NCBI RefSeq assembly: GCF_016107685.1
Contig: NZ_JABASY010000006.1
Coordinates: 124,001-188,000 of the forward strand
DNA length: 64,000 nt
From: Brevibacterium yomogidense
GTDB lineage: Bacteria; Actinomycetota; Actinomycetes; Actinomycetales; Brevibacteriaceae
Reading direction: 5' to 3'
Shown: positions 1 to 9,466 of the stretch, in pieces
Numbering within the stretch: position 1 is the first letter of the stretch
Layout: the number at the start of each line of letters is the position of its first letter
Made by a program: the position numbers and the translations under genes
Notes under the pieces: model-generated
Databases searched by the model: none
Seen by the model: the letters and a program-made list of their open reading frames with translations, nothing else
Told to the model about the DNA's origin: nothing

Positions 1-175
1 CCCACCCGTTGGACGGAACAGTGCGAGATCCTCCGAATTCCCAGAGCATCACATCCATCCACAGGTTGTGGTCCGCGCGGGCCCTGTCCACCATATGTAG
101 TGCCGTGGTGCAGCCGGTGACTGTGAAGCAGTCGAACAGCCGTTCTAATGCGGGGTTAGGATACATGCTGGCCGC

Positions 176-204
176 TTGACGGGACGTAATGACACGCGTG
201 TAAT
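176..204 (+). promoter_or_regulatory. Candidate sigma70-type promoter of the whiB2-like gene
   Basis: TTGACG at 176-181 and TGTAAT at 199-204 are separated by 17 bases, close to the consensus for the primary actinobacterial sigma factor. Transcription would start near 211, leaving a leader of about 55 nt with the AGGGGGA ribosome binding site at 254-260. A GACAC motif (191-195, and again next to the start at 262-266) matches the core of the WhiA binding site known from Streptomyces; that is suggestive only. The first 175 bases show no gene. Confidence 0.5.
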
Positions 205-266
205 TCCACTATGAGTCGGACGCGTCGGGCACTCAGCCGACGCCAACGACGATAGGGGGAAGACAC

Positions 267-737
267 GTGACACCAGCACACAAGATGACGACGGCGAGTG
301 CGGCACCGCAGACGGAGGCGCCGGTCGTACCGCTGCGCGAAAGCGTCACAGACAGAGCCGCGGTCGATTGGTTCGTGGATCCGGGAACAGGGGCGCCGTC
401 CTATGTGGCGGACCCGCTCGACCTGGATCCCGTCTCTCTGTCGCCGCGCCCGGCAGGCGGTGACCGCGGGGAAGCGGTATCGCCCCTGTCGCTGCTGTTG
501 GGCGGGTCCGGTGACGGGGACCTGGCCTGGCAGGACGAGGCGCTGTGCGCGCAGACGGACCCGGAGGCGTTCTTCCCTGAGAAGGGCGGATCGACGCGGG
601 AGGCGAAGAAGGTCTGTGCGTCCTGCGACGTGAAGGCCGAATGCCTCGAGTACGCACTGTCGAACGATGAGCGGTTCGGCATCTGGGGAGGGCTCTCCGA
701 GCGCGAAAGGCGACGCCTCAAGAAGCAGGCGGTGTGA
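267..737 (+). CDS. whiB2: WhiB-family iron-sulfur transcriptional regulator, WhiB2 (WhmD)-like
   Basis: This is a 156-residue Wbl protein. Four cysteines that would ligate a [4Fe-4S] cluster lie at 94, 117, 120 and 126 (pattern C...CxxCx5C), followed by the GIWGG turn (138-142) and a basic C-terminus. Residues 1-85 form an acidic, probably disordered extension, longer than in many WhiB2 proteins. WhiB2/WhmD is linked to septation in mycobacteria and corresponds to WhiB of Streptomyces; it acts through the principal sigma factor. The GTG start has AGGGGGA six bases upstream. The stop overlaps the next gene as GTGA, so it probably heads an operon with the glycosyltransferase-like gene. The neighbourhood (DUF3499, manB, zincin) matches the whiB2 locus of mycobacteria, which supports WhiB2 rather than another Wbl. 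Confidence 0.9.
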   Translation: MTPAHKMTTASAAPQTEAPVVPLRESVTDRAAVDWFVDPGTGAPSYVADPLDLDPVSLSPRPAGGDRGEAVSPLSLLLGGSGDGDLAWQDEALCAQTDPEAFFPEKGGSTREAKKVCASCDVKAECLEYALSNDERFGIWGGLSERERRRLKKQAV

Positions 738-3700
738 GCTTACGCATCACCGCTGTCGTCGGTTCCGACGACGGCGCAGACCTCCGGGGTGCCCACGAGT
801 CCGTGAGCGTCCCGGGGGTCTCTTCCGTCCTGCGCGCGAAGCGGGACGGGATGGATGACGCGATCGAGCGCGCCCTGGCGGCCGGTGCGGACTGGCTGTG
901 GCTGCTGGGAGCGCGCGACGAGCCGACGGCGGGCGCACTGGCGCGTCTGCTCGACATCGCGGGTTCCGGTGACGCGGTGGGGCTCGTGGGTCCGCGGCTG
1001 CGCGTCTCCGATTCGGATCGGCTGGCGTCTGCCGGGGTGACGACGACCGCGCAGGGGCTGCGCCTCAACCCCGTGTCCCCGGGGGAGGTCGACCAGGGGC
1101 AGTTCGAGCGCACGGAGGACGTCTACGCCGTGGACCTGCCGGGTGCGCTCGTCTCCGCCGAGGTGGTCCGCGCCGTGGGCAGCCCCGCCGCCTCCCTGCC
1201 CACGTCGTATCGGGGGATCGAGTACTCCCGCCGTGTGCGGGCCGCTGGTTTCCGTGTGGTGCTGGCGCCCCGAGCCGAGGTGGTGGTCGCCGCCGCGACC
1301 GCCCGCGCCCTGCTGTCGTCGCCCCGACCGCCGCGTGCGGCTGCCGATGTGCGCGCCGAGCATCGCTATCGCCTGTCCCGCGTCCGTCCCGCAGCGGCGT
1401 GGCGCACGGCGATCCTGCTGTGGCTCGCCGCCGTGGGGGCGGCGTTCGGCCGTCTCCTGTCGAACGACCCGCGGGGTGCCGGCCGCTGGCTCACTGCCGC
1501 AGGGAAGGTCGGCGCGGACTCCCGTGCCGTCGCGCCGCTGCGCCGCCGTGCCCCGACGGCAGAACCTGCCCCCGGCCTGCTGGCGAGCCGGGCGCAGCTC
1601 GACACCGCACGGCGCGAGCTGCGGGAGACCGGTGCGGACGGCACCGCCGCCTGGTGGTTCGACCGGGGCCCCGGCGGCACCGACGGCGGACTCGCGGCCG
1701 GGGCGGACGAAGCGCTCAACACGGGGGAGGAGCTGCAGTCCTTCTCCGGCGTGGACGTGGGTCCGCGCCGCAGCGCACTGCTCCACCCCCTCACCGCGGT
1801 CGTCGCCCTCACCGTGGCGGCCGCCGGTCTCATCGGCTGGCGCCTGTTCGGTCCCGGCTCGCTCAGCGGGGGCGCGCTGCCCCGCCTGGACGTGGGCTTC
1901 GACGAGGCGCTGGCGCGGGCTCTGAGCCTCCGCGACGACGCGGGCCTGGGGTCGCGGTCGCCGGCCGATCCGCTGCTCACCGTCCTGCTCGTGTGGGCGC
2001 TTCCCTTCCTCGGCCACCTCGACATGGCGGTGCGCGTCCTGCTGCTCGCGGCGCTGCCGGCTGCGGCGCTCCTCTTCTACGCGTCCGCCGGCCGCCTCAC
2101 CCCCCGCCCCAGCATCCGCGCCCTCCTGGCGCTCGTGTGGGCGGCGTCGCCCGCATTCGTCCTGTCGCTCGTCGAGGGCCGGGCGGGGACCGTCGTCGCG
2201 TGGCTGGTGCTGCCCGTGTTCGTGCGTGCCCTGCATTCGGCGGTCGTGCGCCGCTCGATCGAGGCGTCCGCGAGTGCCGGGCTCCTCCTGACCGTCGTCT
2301 GCGCGGGGATGCCCATCCTCCTGGTGCCTGCCGTAGTGGTCGTCGGCGTGCTCCTCGTGCGGACCCACGCGCTGCGGCTGCTGTGGACGGTCGTGCCGGT
2401 GCTCGGCCTCACCGGGCTGTGGCTGGTCGCCGCGATCCGTCAGTCCGACGCGCTGCTCATCGACCCCGGCGCGGTCCTCCCGTACCCCGTCGCCCGCTCC
2501 TGGATCCTCGCCCTGGGTTGGCCCGAGGTGCCGGTCTCCCAGTCGCTGTCCGGCACGGCCGGCGCCCCGTACATCGGTCTCATCCTGCTCGTGTCGATCC
2601 CCCTCGTCATCGCGGCCGGAGCGGCGTACTTCCGCAGGTCCGCCCCGGACGACCTCATCGTCGGGTCCACGGCGCTCACCGTGCTGGGTCTGTGCCTGGC
2701 GATCGCGCAGTCGATGACCGCCGCCGGTCTCACCGCGCACCGCCTCGTCGCCGCATGGCCGGCCGCGGGCCTTGCGGTGCTCACCCTGGGTGTGTGCGGG
2801 CTGCTCGCCGCCTCGCTCGTGCGCGCCCCCGGCAGGAGGAGTGCCGCCGCGGCACTGCCGACCCGCCGCCGGTCCCGCGCCGTCGTGGTCGCGGCAGCCG
2901 GGTCCGCTGCCCTCGTTCTGGCCGCACTGTCGCTCGACGCGGCTGTGGGCGGCGCCGAGGTCCACCGGACGGGCGACGACCGGCTGCCGGTCTTCGCCGG
3001 CGAACGCGCGAAGGGCCCGCTGGCGCAGCGCACCCTCATCCTCGACGTCGTCGACGGCGAGGTGACCGGCCGGGTCGCCGGGGACACCGGCGGCACGGTG
3101 CTGGAATCGTCGACGATCACCGCGGCGCAGCAGCTGCAGGGGTTCGGGCCCCGTCGAGCGCCCGTCGCCCTCGACCCCGCGGACACAGCCCTCGCGGAGG
3201 CGATCGGCCGTCTCACCGCGGACGGCGGGGGAGACGTGGGCGCTGCCCTGTCCTCGCTGGGTGTGGGCTTCGTCGTCCTCACCGGCGACGACGGCGACGA
3301 CCTCGATGCCGCCGCCCGCAGCGTGTCCGGCGCGACCGGACTCACCCGGCTGGGAGTCGCGGACCAGGGACTCCTCTGGCAGGTGGGGACGGAATCCACG
3401 GACGAAGCCGACGACGACCTCGCAGGCGGGGCCGCGGACGACAACACCGGTGAGGAGACCGCCGGGGGCACTGTGGACGAAGAACCCGGCGCCTCGGCGG
3501 AGGTCTCCTGGGCCCGCGTCGTCGACGCGGACGGCACCAGCGTGCCCGTCCCGGTCCGCGGTGACACCGCGGAGGTCCCGGCCGGCGCGGACGGGAGGCT
3601 CCTCGTGCTCGCCGAACGTGACGGGGTGACGTCCGCATCCGTCGGCGGCAACCCGCTGGCGCCCGGCGACCCCGCGGGCGGGTGGGCGCAGTCCTTCGCG

Positions 3701-3835
3701 GTGTCCGCGGAGGCGCAGACCGTCACCCTGTCCACGACGCCCGCGTGGTACCGGGTGGGAGTCGTCGCCGGATGGCTGCTCGTCCTCGTCACCGTCGTCG
3801 TCGCGCTCCCGATCGGTCGAGGAGGCCGCCGATGA
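734..3835 (+). CDS. Large membrane glycosyltransferase family 2-like protein
   Basis: This protein of 1033 residues has an N-terminal region (1-200) resembling a GT-A family 2 fold, followed by many hydrophobic segments (about 224-241, 350-372, 430-452 and more up to about 740), a soluble acidic domain and a final membrane helix at about 1006-1028. Large GT2-polytopic fusions of this kind sit beside whiB2 in many Actinobacteria and are presumed to act on envelope polysaccharide. The catalytic motifs look eroded: where homologues have an HDDS acidic loop this protein reads GARDEP (about residues 58-63), and the later acidic pair is replaced by GIEYSRR. It may therefore be a pseudo-glycosyltransferase or scaffold. 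It overlaps whiB by GTGA and the next gene by ATGA, indicating translational coupling. Confidence 0.75.
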   Translation: MSLRITAVVGSDDGADLRGAHESVSVPGVSSVLRAKRDGMDDAIERALAAGADWLWLLGARDEPTAGALARLLDIAGSGDAVGLVGPRLRVSDSDRLASAGVTTTAQGLRLNPVSPGEVDQGQFERTEDVYAVDLPGALVSAEVVRAVGSPAASLPTSYRGIEYSRRVRAAGFRVVLAPRAEVVVAAATARALLSSPRPPRAAADVRAEHRYRLSRVRPAAAWRTAILLWLAAVGAAFGRLLSNDPRGAGRWLTAAGKVGADSRAVAPLRRRAPTAEPAPGLLASRAQLDTARRELRETGADGTAAWWFDRGPGGTDGGLAAGADEALNTGEELQSFSGVDVGPRRSALLHPLTAVVALTVAAAGLIGWRLFGPGSLSGGALPRLDVGFDEALARALSLRDDAGLGSRSPADPLLTVLLVWALPFLGHLDMAVRVLLLAALPAAALLFYASAGRLTPRPSIRALLALVWAASPAFVLSLVEGRAGTVVAWLVLPVFVRALHSAVVRRSIEASASAGLLLTVVCAGMPILLVPAVVVVGVLLVRTHALRLLWTVVPVLGLTGLWLVAAIRQSDALLIDPGAVLPYPVARSWILALGWPEVPVSQSLSGTAGAPYIGLILLVSIPLVIAAGAAYFRRSAPDDLIVGSTALTVLGLCLAIAQSMTAAGLTAHRLVAAWPAAGLAVLTLGVCGLLAASLVRAPGRRSAAAALPTRRRSRAVVVAAAGSAALVLAALSLDAAVGGAEVHRTGDDRLPVFAGERAKGPLAQRTLILDVVDGEVTGRVAGDTGGTVLESSTITAAQQLQGFGPRRAPVALDPADTALAEAIGRLTADGGGDVGAALSSLGVGFVVLTGDDGDDLDAAARSVSGATGLTRLGVADQGLLWQVGTESTDEADDDLAGGAADDNTGEETAGGTVDEEPGASAEVSWARVVDADGTSVPVPVRGDTAEVPAGADGRLLVLAERDGVTSASVGGNPLAPGDPAGGWAQSFAVSAEAQTVTLSTTPAWYRVGVVAGWLLVLVTVVVALPIGRGGRR

Positions 3836-5289
3836 ACGCCTTCTCCCGGACCGCCGCCACGTTCGTCGGCATCGCTGTGCCTGGCGTGCTCATCGCGGTC
3901 ACCGCGTTCGTCGCACCCCTGCCCAGCGGGTCCGGTGCGCGGGGCCCCGAACAGGTGCGCCTGCCCGCCGCCGCCACGACCGCGGTCTGCCCCGGCCCCC
4001 TGGACCGCGACGACGAGGCGGCGGGGACGGACGAGGAGTTCGAGTCCTCCGAAGCACCCACCACCGTCGCCCGGGCGGTCAGCATCTCCACGACCGCACC
4101 GGACGGGTCGGAGGGCGCCGCGGGCGTGGAAGCGCGGGTCGTCGACGGCGACACGCTCTTCACCATCGATCCCGGGGAGCCGATCGTCACGGGCGCCGAC
4201 GGCATGGGTGCCCCGGTCGCCTATCTCGGCACGCCGGCGGGGGAGAGCCCCGCCCTCTTGTCCGCCGTGCAGACCGCGGCCGCGGACACCGGCGACTACG
4301 CGGGTCTCGCCGCGCTGTCGTGCACGACCCCGCTCACGCGGGCGGTGTTCTCCGGAGCGTCGACGATGACGGGGGACGACTCCCGGCTGCTGCTCGCGAA
4401 CCCCACCGACGCACCCGTGACGGTCCGCGTCGACCTCACAGGGGAGTCGGGGCCCATCCCGGTCGCCGGGCAGGACACCCTCACGCTGCAGCCGCACACA
4501 CTGCGCACTGTCGTGCTCGGGGCGCTGGCAGAGGGTGTGCCGGTCGTCGGCGCAGAGGTCACGGCCGAGGACGGGAGCGTCACCGCCGCCCTCCAGCACA
4601 GCAGGCGTGACGGCCTCACCCCGCGGGGGATCGAGTACGCCGCGCCCGAGGCGCCGGCCGCCACCCGCACCGTCCTCCCGATCGCGACGGAGGGCGAGGC
4701 CCGACTGCGCGTGTCGAACCCCGGTGGCTCCGCCGTCACCGCGCGGCTGGGAGCGCACTCTGCGGACGGTCCGGAACCCCTCGCCTCGGGTTCCGTCGCC
4801 ATCCCCGCCCGCGGGACGGCAGAGGTGGAGCTCGGTGAGGTGGCGCCCGGCGACGTGGTCGTCGAAGCCGACGGCGAGGTGTCCGCCTCCGCCACGGTGG
4901 CCGTCGACACGGAGGAGGGCCGGGACGTGGCCTTCTACCCCGGCGTGGACGAGGTGGGCGACACGCGCCTCCTCACCCTGCCGACCGACGAACACGGGAC
5001 CCCGCTCGAGGGCGACCTCGTCCTCGCCGCCGGGGAGGGGGCGGTGGACGTCGTCCCCGTCGGTGGTGACGGACAGCGCGGTGAACCGCGCACCCTCGAC
5101 CTCGACGCGGAGCGGGCGATCGTCCTGGGACTCACCGACTTCGGTGAGGCGCGCGCCCTCGAGCTGCGGGGGACGGCGGGGGAGGCGTACGCGACCGTAG
5201 GTGTCCGCACGGACGCAGGGGTGAGCGGTATCGGCTTCCCCGCACCGCCCGAAGGGATCGGCTACCGGGACGTCCGACTCGAACGCTGA
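3832..5289 (+). CDS. DUF5719 family exported/anchored protein
   Basis: This 485-residue protein has an N-terminal hydrophobic helix (about 9-29, GIAVPGVLIAVTAFVAPL) that would act as an uncleaved anchor or signal. The remainder is acidic, Thr/Ala/Gly-rich and beta-strand-like, with repeated units resembling immunoglobulin-type adhesion modules. The product is probably extracytoplasmic. It starts inside the stop codon of the glycosyltransferase-like gene (ATGA), and this pairing is conserved in Actinobacteria, so the two likely act together at the envelope. No catalytic motif is recognisable. Assignment to DUF5719 rests on position, topology and general sequence character. Confidence 0.65.
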   Translation: MNAFSRTAATFVGIAVPGVLIAVTAFVAPLPSGSGARGPEQVRLPAAATTAVCPGPLDRDDEAAGTDEEFESSEAPTTVARAVSISTTAPDGSEGAAGVEARVVDGDTLFTIDPGEPIVTGADGMGAPVAYLGTPAGESPALLSAVQTAAADTGDYAGLAALSCTTPLTRAVFSGASTMTGDDSRLLLANPTDAPVTVRVDLTGESGPIPVAGQDTLTLQPHTLRTVVLGALAEGVPVVGAEVTAEDGSVTAALQHSRRDGLTPRGIEYAAPEAPAATRTVLPIATEGEARLRVSNPGGSAVTARLGAHSADGPEPLASGSVAIPARGTAEVELGEVAPGDVVVEADGEVSASATVAVDTEEGRDVAFYPGVDEVGDTRLLTLPTDEHGTPLEGDLVLAAGEGAVDVVPVGGDGQRGEPRTLDLDAERAIVLGLTDFGEARALELRGTAGEAYATVGVRTDAGVSGIGFPAPPEGIGYRDVRLER

Positions 5290-5360
5290 GGCGGCTGACT
5301 GATCCGGGGTGCGCCGGCGGCCGAGGGTCGGGGCCCGTGAGCACGACCTCGGCGTTCGTG

Positions 5361-5741
5361 TCAGCGGGGGCGCAGCTCGTCCGGGTCGCGGCCGGACAGC
5401 AGCGCCGCCTGGTCCGCGAGGACGTCCGCGACGAGGTCTGCGAGATCGATGTCGTCCTCGCAGCGTTCCGCGATCGGCAGGCGGTGGAGGACGAGGACCG
5501 CCGGCGTGTCGCGCGTCGCGGGGAGGACACGGCCCAGCTCCAGCCCCGCCTCGGGCGGCGGGATGTCGTCGACGGTGAGGACGACCGAGTCCAGCTCGCC
5601 GTCGACGCGCAGCCGGATGTCCGCGAGCAGGCGGGCCGCCAGATGGGCGAACTCCTCCGCACGGCTGCGGTGCGCGGGCACCGGCGCGCGGAAGATCAGC
5701 GGGCTGCGACCGTGACGATCGTGGCGACGCGAGGAGGGCAT
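5361..5741 (-). CDS. Zincin-like metallopeptidase family protein (PF06262 type), catalytic motif missing
   Basis: This 126-residue protein resembles the short metallopeptidase family encoded opposite DUF3499 in many Actinobacteria (as I recall Rv3259 in M. tuberculosis). The N-terminal half (AARLLADIRLRVDGELDSVV then VDDIPPPE) matches the family. Active members carry HExxH in the C-terminal helix, but here the equivalent stretch reads ADVLADQAALLSG with no histidine. Peptidase activity is therefore unlikely and the gene probably codes a structural relative. It lies on the reverse strand between two forward operons. Identification rests on motifs and context. Confidence 0.6.
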   Translation of the reverse strand: MPSSRRHDRHGRSPLIFRAPVPAHRSRAEEFAHLAARLLADIRLRVDGELDSVVLTVDDIPPPEAGLELGRVLPATRDTPAVLVLHRLPIAERCEDDIDLADLVADVLADQAALLSGRDPDELRPR

Positions 5742-5800
5742 GCCTCGGAGTCTAGGCGGTGGGCGACCGTGGCACTGCCCGGGGAACCGTCCGCATTGGG

Positions 5801-5806
5801 TAGACT
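5801..5806 (+). promoter_or_regulatory. -10 element (TAGACT) for leaderless DUF3499 mRNA
   Basis: TAGACT ends six bases before the GTG start at 5813 and there is no Shine-Dalgarno sequence, so transcription should begin at or next to the start codon. No convincing -35 is visible. Confidence 0.5.
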
Positions 5807-5812
5807 GCGCGT

Positions 5813-6169
5813 GTGTCAGTTCGTCTGTGTGCCAAGGCCGGGTGCGGCGTCAGTGCCCGATTCACAATGACGTATGTCCATGCGGACGCGACGGTCGTCG
5901 TCGGTCCGCTGGCGACCCGCGCGGAACCCGGTGCGCTCGACCTGTGCCGCAACCACGCCGCACGGATGACCGCGCCCCGCGGATGGGAGCTGCTCCGCCT
6001 CGACGTCGGTGAGGAGCAGCCCGAACGTTCACGCGACGATCTGCTCGCCATCGCAGACGCGGTCCGTGAAGCCGCCCGCCCCCGCCCGCCCGCTCCGCAG
6101 CAGCCCGCCGATCTGCCGTCCGGCCCCGGCCGCGGCCACCTGCGGATCATCAGCGGAAACGGCGAATGA
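5813..6169 (+). CDS. DUF3499 family protein
   Basis: This 118-residue protein has the DUF3499 hallmarks: an N-terminal CAKAGC pair of cysteines, a central HADATVVVGPL segment, then LDLCRNHAARMTAPRGWEL. The Cys/His pattern (C7, C12, a later C and H) suggests a small metal-binding fold. The C-terminus is Pro/Arg-rich and probably disordered. It is a conserved actinobacterial gene directly upstream of phosphomannomutase (as I recall Rv3258c-manB in mycobacteria); its function is unknown. The GTG start appears leaderless. Confidence 0.85.
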   Translation: MSVRLCAKAGCGVSARFTMTYVHADATVVVGPLATRAEPGALDLCRNHAARMTAPRGWELLRLDVGEEQPERSRDDLLAIADAVREAARPRPPAPQQPADLPSGPGRGHLRIISGNGE

Positions 6170-6187
6170 TCGTCGACCTCTTCATCC

Positions 6188-6227
6188 CAGGAGATGGACA
6201 GTGAGTGCAGGAGACGGACAGTGACAG
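6188..6227 (+). repeat. Tandem 20-bp duplication of a ribosome-binding/start region
   Basis: Two adjacent 20-base units (6188-6207 and 6208-6227) match at 17 of 20 positions. Each contains AGGAG, a seven-base spacer and GTGA. The second copy is the presumed start of manB; the first opens a seven-codon frame. Confidence 0.85.
6201..6224 (+). CDS. Candidate seven-codon leader cistron upstream of manB
   Basis: GTG at 6201, preceded by AGGAG at 6189-6193, opens the frame MSAGDGQ. It ends in TGA (6222-6224) overlapping the manB GTG start as GTGA. The frame arises from the 20-bp duplication and could couple ribosome delivery to manB. It may equally be a neutral by-product of the duplication. Confidence 0.3.
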   Translation: MSAGDGQ

Positions 6228-7816
6228 CTGTCGACCCCCAGCGGACGTCCGCGGCACCCGTGGCCGACGCTTCCCACGCTGATGCCCCCGTGCCGGCCAC
6301 TGCCTCCGCGCGCACTGCTGTGAGCGCACGCGCTGACGCCCCGGCAGACGGCGATGCCTCTGCAGACGCCCTCCGCGCGTCCCGCAGTGCGCGGTTCGAC
6401 CGTGCGCTGGGAGCGTACGACCTGCGCGGCCGGATCGGCGACGACCTCGACGACGACCTGCTCTACGCGCTGGGATTCGGCGCCGCCCGCACCTTCGGGG
6501 ACGCGGGGGCGGAGGAGATCGTCGTCGGCTGCGACATGCGCCCCGACTCCCCGCGATTCGCGGAAGCCGCGGCCGCCGGAGTCCAGGCAGCGGGCCTGCG
6601 CGCGCGGTTCGTGGGACTGTGCTCGACCGACCAGCTGTACTTCGCCTCCGGCCACTGGCACCTGCCCGGCCTCATGGTGACCGCCAGCCACAACCCCGCC
6701 GACTACAACGGGGTGAAGGTGTGCGGTCCCGGGGCGGCGGGCGTCTCCCGGGACCACGGCCTGGGCGACATCCGCACCGCAGCGCTCGATGCGCCCCGGC
6801 ATGAGGCGGGTGGTGGAGCGGACCGTGCCGGTGCCGTCATGGTCGACGCCCGCGGGGCGGAGGAGCTCGCGGTGGAGTTCGCCACGCGCCTGCGCAGCCT
6901 CACCGGTCTCGACCGGCTGGAACCGGTGCGTCCCCTCACCGTCGTCGCGGACGCCGGCAACGGGATGGCCGGGAAGCTGCTGGGCGAGGTGTTCGGCACC
7001 GACGCGGACCTGCCCGCCGTTCCCTTCACCCTCATCGGCCTCTACACGGAGCTCGACGGGACGTTCCCGAATCACCCGGCGAACCCGCTGGAGCCGGAGA
7101 ACCTCGTGGACCTCCAGGCCGCCGTGCGCACCCACGGTGCTGACCTGGGACTCGCGTTCGACGGGGACGCGGACCGCTGCTTCTTCGTCGACGGCACCGG
7201 CAGCGTGCTGTCGCCCTCCGCCGTCGGCGCGCTCGTCGCGGAACGGGAGATCGCCCGCGCGCAGGATGCGGGGGAGACTGAACCGGTCGTCCTCCACAAC
7301 CTCATCACGTCGCGCATCGTCGCGGAGACGGTCGCGGAGGCGGGGGGACGCGCAGTGCGCACGCCCGTCGGCCATTCCGGCATCAAGCGCCTCATGCGGG
7401 AGCACGACGCGGTCTTCGCCGCAGAGCACTCCGCACACTTCTACTTCCGCGACTTCTACTCCGCGGACTCCGGGATCCTCGCCGCCTGCCACGTCATCGC
7501 GATGCTCGCCGGAACGGAGGAGTCCGCCGCGAACCTCATCGCGGATCGCGAGCGCTACGTCGCATCTGGCGAGATCAATTCGACTGTGGCGGACCCGGAC
7601 GCCGTGCTCGCGGACTTCGCGGCCCGGGCGCGGGCCGGCGAGTACGGTGACGGCGACGTCATCGCGTTCGACGGCGTCTCGCTCGAAGGCGACGACTTCT
7701 GGTGCAACGTGCGGAAGTCGAACACGGAGCCGCTGGTCCGCTTCAACTGCGAGACGCCCACGGCCGAACGCACCCGCGCACTCACCGATGCCGTCCTCAC
7801 GAGCATCCGACGGTGA
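6221..7816 (+). CDS. manB: Phosphomannomutase/phosphoglucomutase
   Basis: This 531-residue alpha-D-phosphohexomutase interconverts mannose-6-phosphate and mannose-1-phosphate, supplying GDP-mannose for envelope glycans. The phosphoserine loop TASHNP has its serine at about 156, the metal-binding loop DGDADR starts at about 314, and the C-terminal phosphate-binding loop reads [13 protein letters not shown] roughly 60-residue Ala/Asp-rich N-terminal extension precedes the catalytic domain ([12 protein letters not shown]). The GTG at 6221 is preferred because AGGAG (6209-6213) lies seven bases upstream; an in-frame ATG at 6194 lacks its own good site. Synteny with DUF3499 and whiB2 supports manB, although phosphoglucomutase activity cannot be excluded. 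Confidence 0.88.
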   Translation: MTAVDPQRTSAAPVADASHADAPVPATASARTAVSARADAPADGDASADALRASRSARFDRALGAYDLRGRIGDDLDDDLLYALGFGAARTFGDAGAEEIVVGCDMRPDSPRFAEAAAAGVQAAGLRARFVGLCSTDQLYFASGHWHLPGLMVTASHNPADYNGVKVCGPGAAGVSRDHGLGDIRTAALDAPRHEAGGGADRAGAVMVDARGAEELAVEFATRLRSLTGLDRLEPVRPLTVVADAGNGMAGKLLGEVFGTDADLPAVPFTLIGLYTELDGTFPNHPANPLEPENLVDLQAAVRTHGADLGLAFDGDADRCFFVDGTGSVLSPSAVGALVAEREIARAQDAGETEPVVLHNLITSRIVAETVAEAGGRAVRTPVGHSGIKRLMREHDAVFAAEHSAHFYFRDFYSADSGILAACHVIAMLAGTEESAANLIADRERYVASGEINSTVADPDAVLADFAARARAGEYGDGDVIAFDGVSLEGDDFWCNVRKSNTEPLVRFNCETPTAERTRALTDAVLTSIRR

Positions 7817-7853
7817 ACGACACGACCTGACCCCGCAACCCCGAGGAGACACA

Positions 7854-9344
7854 ATGACCCAGCACGAGGCGGTCCTCACCGCAGCCGACCACCGCGTCGC
7901 AGACCTCACCCTCGCAGAGTCGGGCCGTCACCAGATCCGACTGGCCGAGCGGGAGATGCCGGGCCTCATGAGCCTGCGCGAGGAGTACTCCGGTTCCCAG
8001 CCGCTGGCCGGTGCGCGCATCGCGGGCTCCCTGCACATGACGGTCCAGACGGCGGTCCTCATCGAGACGCTCGTCGACCTGGGCGCGGACGTGCGCTGGG
8101 CGTCGTGCAACATCTTCTCGACGCAGGACGAGGCTGCAGCCGCGGTCGTCGTGGGTTCCGGCACACCCGACGCACCGACCGGCGTCCCCGTCTTCGCGTG
8201 GAAGGGCGAGACCCTCGACGAGTACTGGTGGTGCACCGACCAGATCTTCCGGTTCCCCGCGACCGGTGACCAGCCGGCGGGCCCCACCCTCATCCTCGAC
8301 GATGGCGGGGATGCGACGATGTACCTCCTCGACGGTGCCGCCGCGGAAGAGGCCGGAGGAGTCGCGGACGACGCGGAGGACGACTCGGAGGAGTTCAAGG
8401 CGTTCCGCGCCCGTCTGCGCGCGTCGCTCGCGGATGAGCCTGGCCGTTTCACGGCGCTCGTCCCGCAGCTGCGGGGTGTGAGTGAGGAGACGACGACGGG
8501 TGTGAACCGCCTCTACCGCCTGGCGGAGGAAGGGCGTCTTCCGTTCCCCGCGATCAACGTGAACGACGCCGTCACGAAGTCGAAGTTCGACAACCGCTAC
8601 GGCATCCGCCACTCCCTGCCGGACGGCATCAACCGTGCGACGGACGTGCTGATCGGCGGCAAGATCGCCCTGGTGATCGGCTACGGCGACGTGGGCAAGG
8701 GCGCAGCAGAGGCGATGCGGGGGCAGGGCGCCCGGGTCGTCGTGAGCGAGATCGACCCGATCTGCGCGCTGCAGGCCGTCATGGACGGGTACGAAGTCGT
8801 CACGACGACCGAGGCCGCGAAGACCGCGGACTTCGTCATCACGACCACCGGCAACAGCGCAGTCCTGTCGGTGGAGCAGCTCCAGCTGCTCAAACCGGGC
8901 GCGATCGTCGGCAACGTCGGTCACTTCGACGACGAGATCGACCTCGCGGGGCTCGCCAAGCTGCCCGGCGTGGACAAGGTCGAGATCAAGCCGCAGGTCC
9001 ACGAATGGACGCTGCCCGCCGCTCAGGAGGCCGGCCGTGAGACGACGAGCATCATCGTCCTCTCCGAAGGGCGCCTGCTCAACCTGGGCAACGCGACGGG
9101 CCACCCCAGCTTCGTCATGAGCGCGTCGTTCACCAACCAGGTGATGGCGCAGATCGAGCTGCACAGCGGGGTCGCCGGATACTCGAACGACGTCCACCGC
9201 CTGCCGAAGGCACTGGACGAGAAGGTCGCCAGGCTCCACCTGCCCGCCCTGGGCGCGCAGATCATGGAGCTCACGAAGGAGCAGGCGGAGTACATCGGCG
9301 TGGACGTCGCCGGACCGTACAAGCCGGACCACTACCGGTACTGA
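7854..9344 (+). CDS. ahcY: S-adenosylhomocysteinase
   Basis: This 496-residue enzyme hydrolyses S-adenosylhomocysteine to adenosine and homocysteine in the methyl cycle, using bound NAD. It contains [31 protein letters not shown], the Rossmann loop GYGDVGKG at about 276, and the C-terminal KPDHYRY that reaches the neighbouring subunit's NAD. The roughly 40-residue insertion typical of actinobacterial and eukaryotic SahH is present, and the length matches the family. A GAGGAG site lies five bases before the ATG. It follows manB by 37 bases and is probably cotranscribed. A long hairpin follows. Confidence 0.96.
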   Translation: MTQHEAVLTAADHRVADLTLAESGRHQIRLAEREMPGLMSLREEYSGSQPLAGARIAGSLHMTVQTAVLIETLVDLGADVRWASCNIFSTQDEAAAAVVVGSGTPDAPTGVPVFAWKGETLDEYWWCTDQIFRFPATGDQPAGPTLILDDGGDATMYLLDGAAAEEAGGVADDAEDDSEEFKAFRARLRASLADEPGRFTALVPQLRGVSEETTTGVNRLYRLAEEGRLPFPAINVNDAVTKSKFDNRYGIRHSLPDGINRATDVLIGGKIALVIGYGDVGKGAAEAMRGQGARVVVSEIDPICALQAVMDGYEVVTTTEAAKTADFVITTTGNSAVLSVEQLQLLKPGAIVGNVGHFDDEIDLAGLAKLPGVDKVEIKPQVHEWTLPAAQEAGRETTSIIVLSEGRLLNLGNATGHPSFVMSASFTNQVMAQIELHSGVAGYSNDVHRLPKALDEKVARLHLPALGAQIMELTKEQAEYIGVDVAGPYKPDHYRY

Positions 9345-9408
9345 GCCGGGTGCGGGACCGATGCGGGTGATGCGCCGGAACCAGGACCGCTGGCGGCACT
9401 GAGAACAG

Positions 9409-9462
9409 CTGAGACGGCCGAGGCCGGGACCTGTGAAGGGGTCCCGGCCTCGGCCGTCTCAG
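9409..9462. terminator. Bidirectional hairpin terminator between ahcY and the RDD gene
   Basis: The arms at 9409-9431 and 9440-9462 are perfectly complementary (23 bp) around an eight-base loop. The hairpin lies between two convergent genes and ends five bases from the RDD stop. There is no T-run, as is common in high-GC actinobacteria. Confidence 0.8.
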
Positions 9463-9466
9463 CGTG

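Noticed and set aside
740..2965. A 741-codon frame antisense to the glycosyltransferase-like gene
   Set aside because: Gly/Arg/Gln/His-rich shadow typical of high-GC DNA; the sense gene is conserved and coupled to its neighbours.
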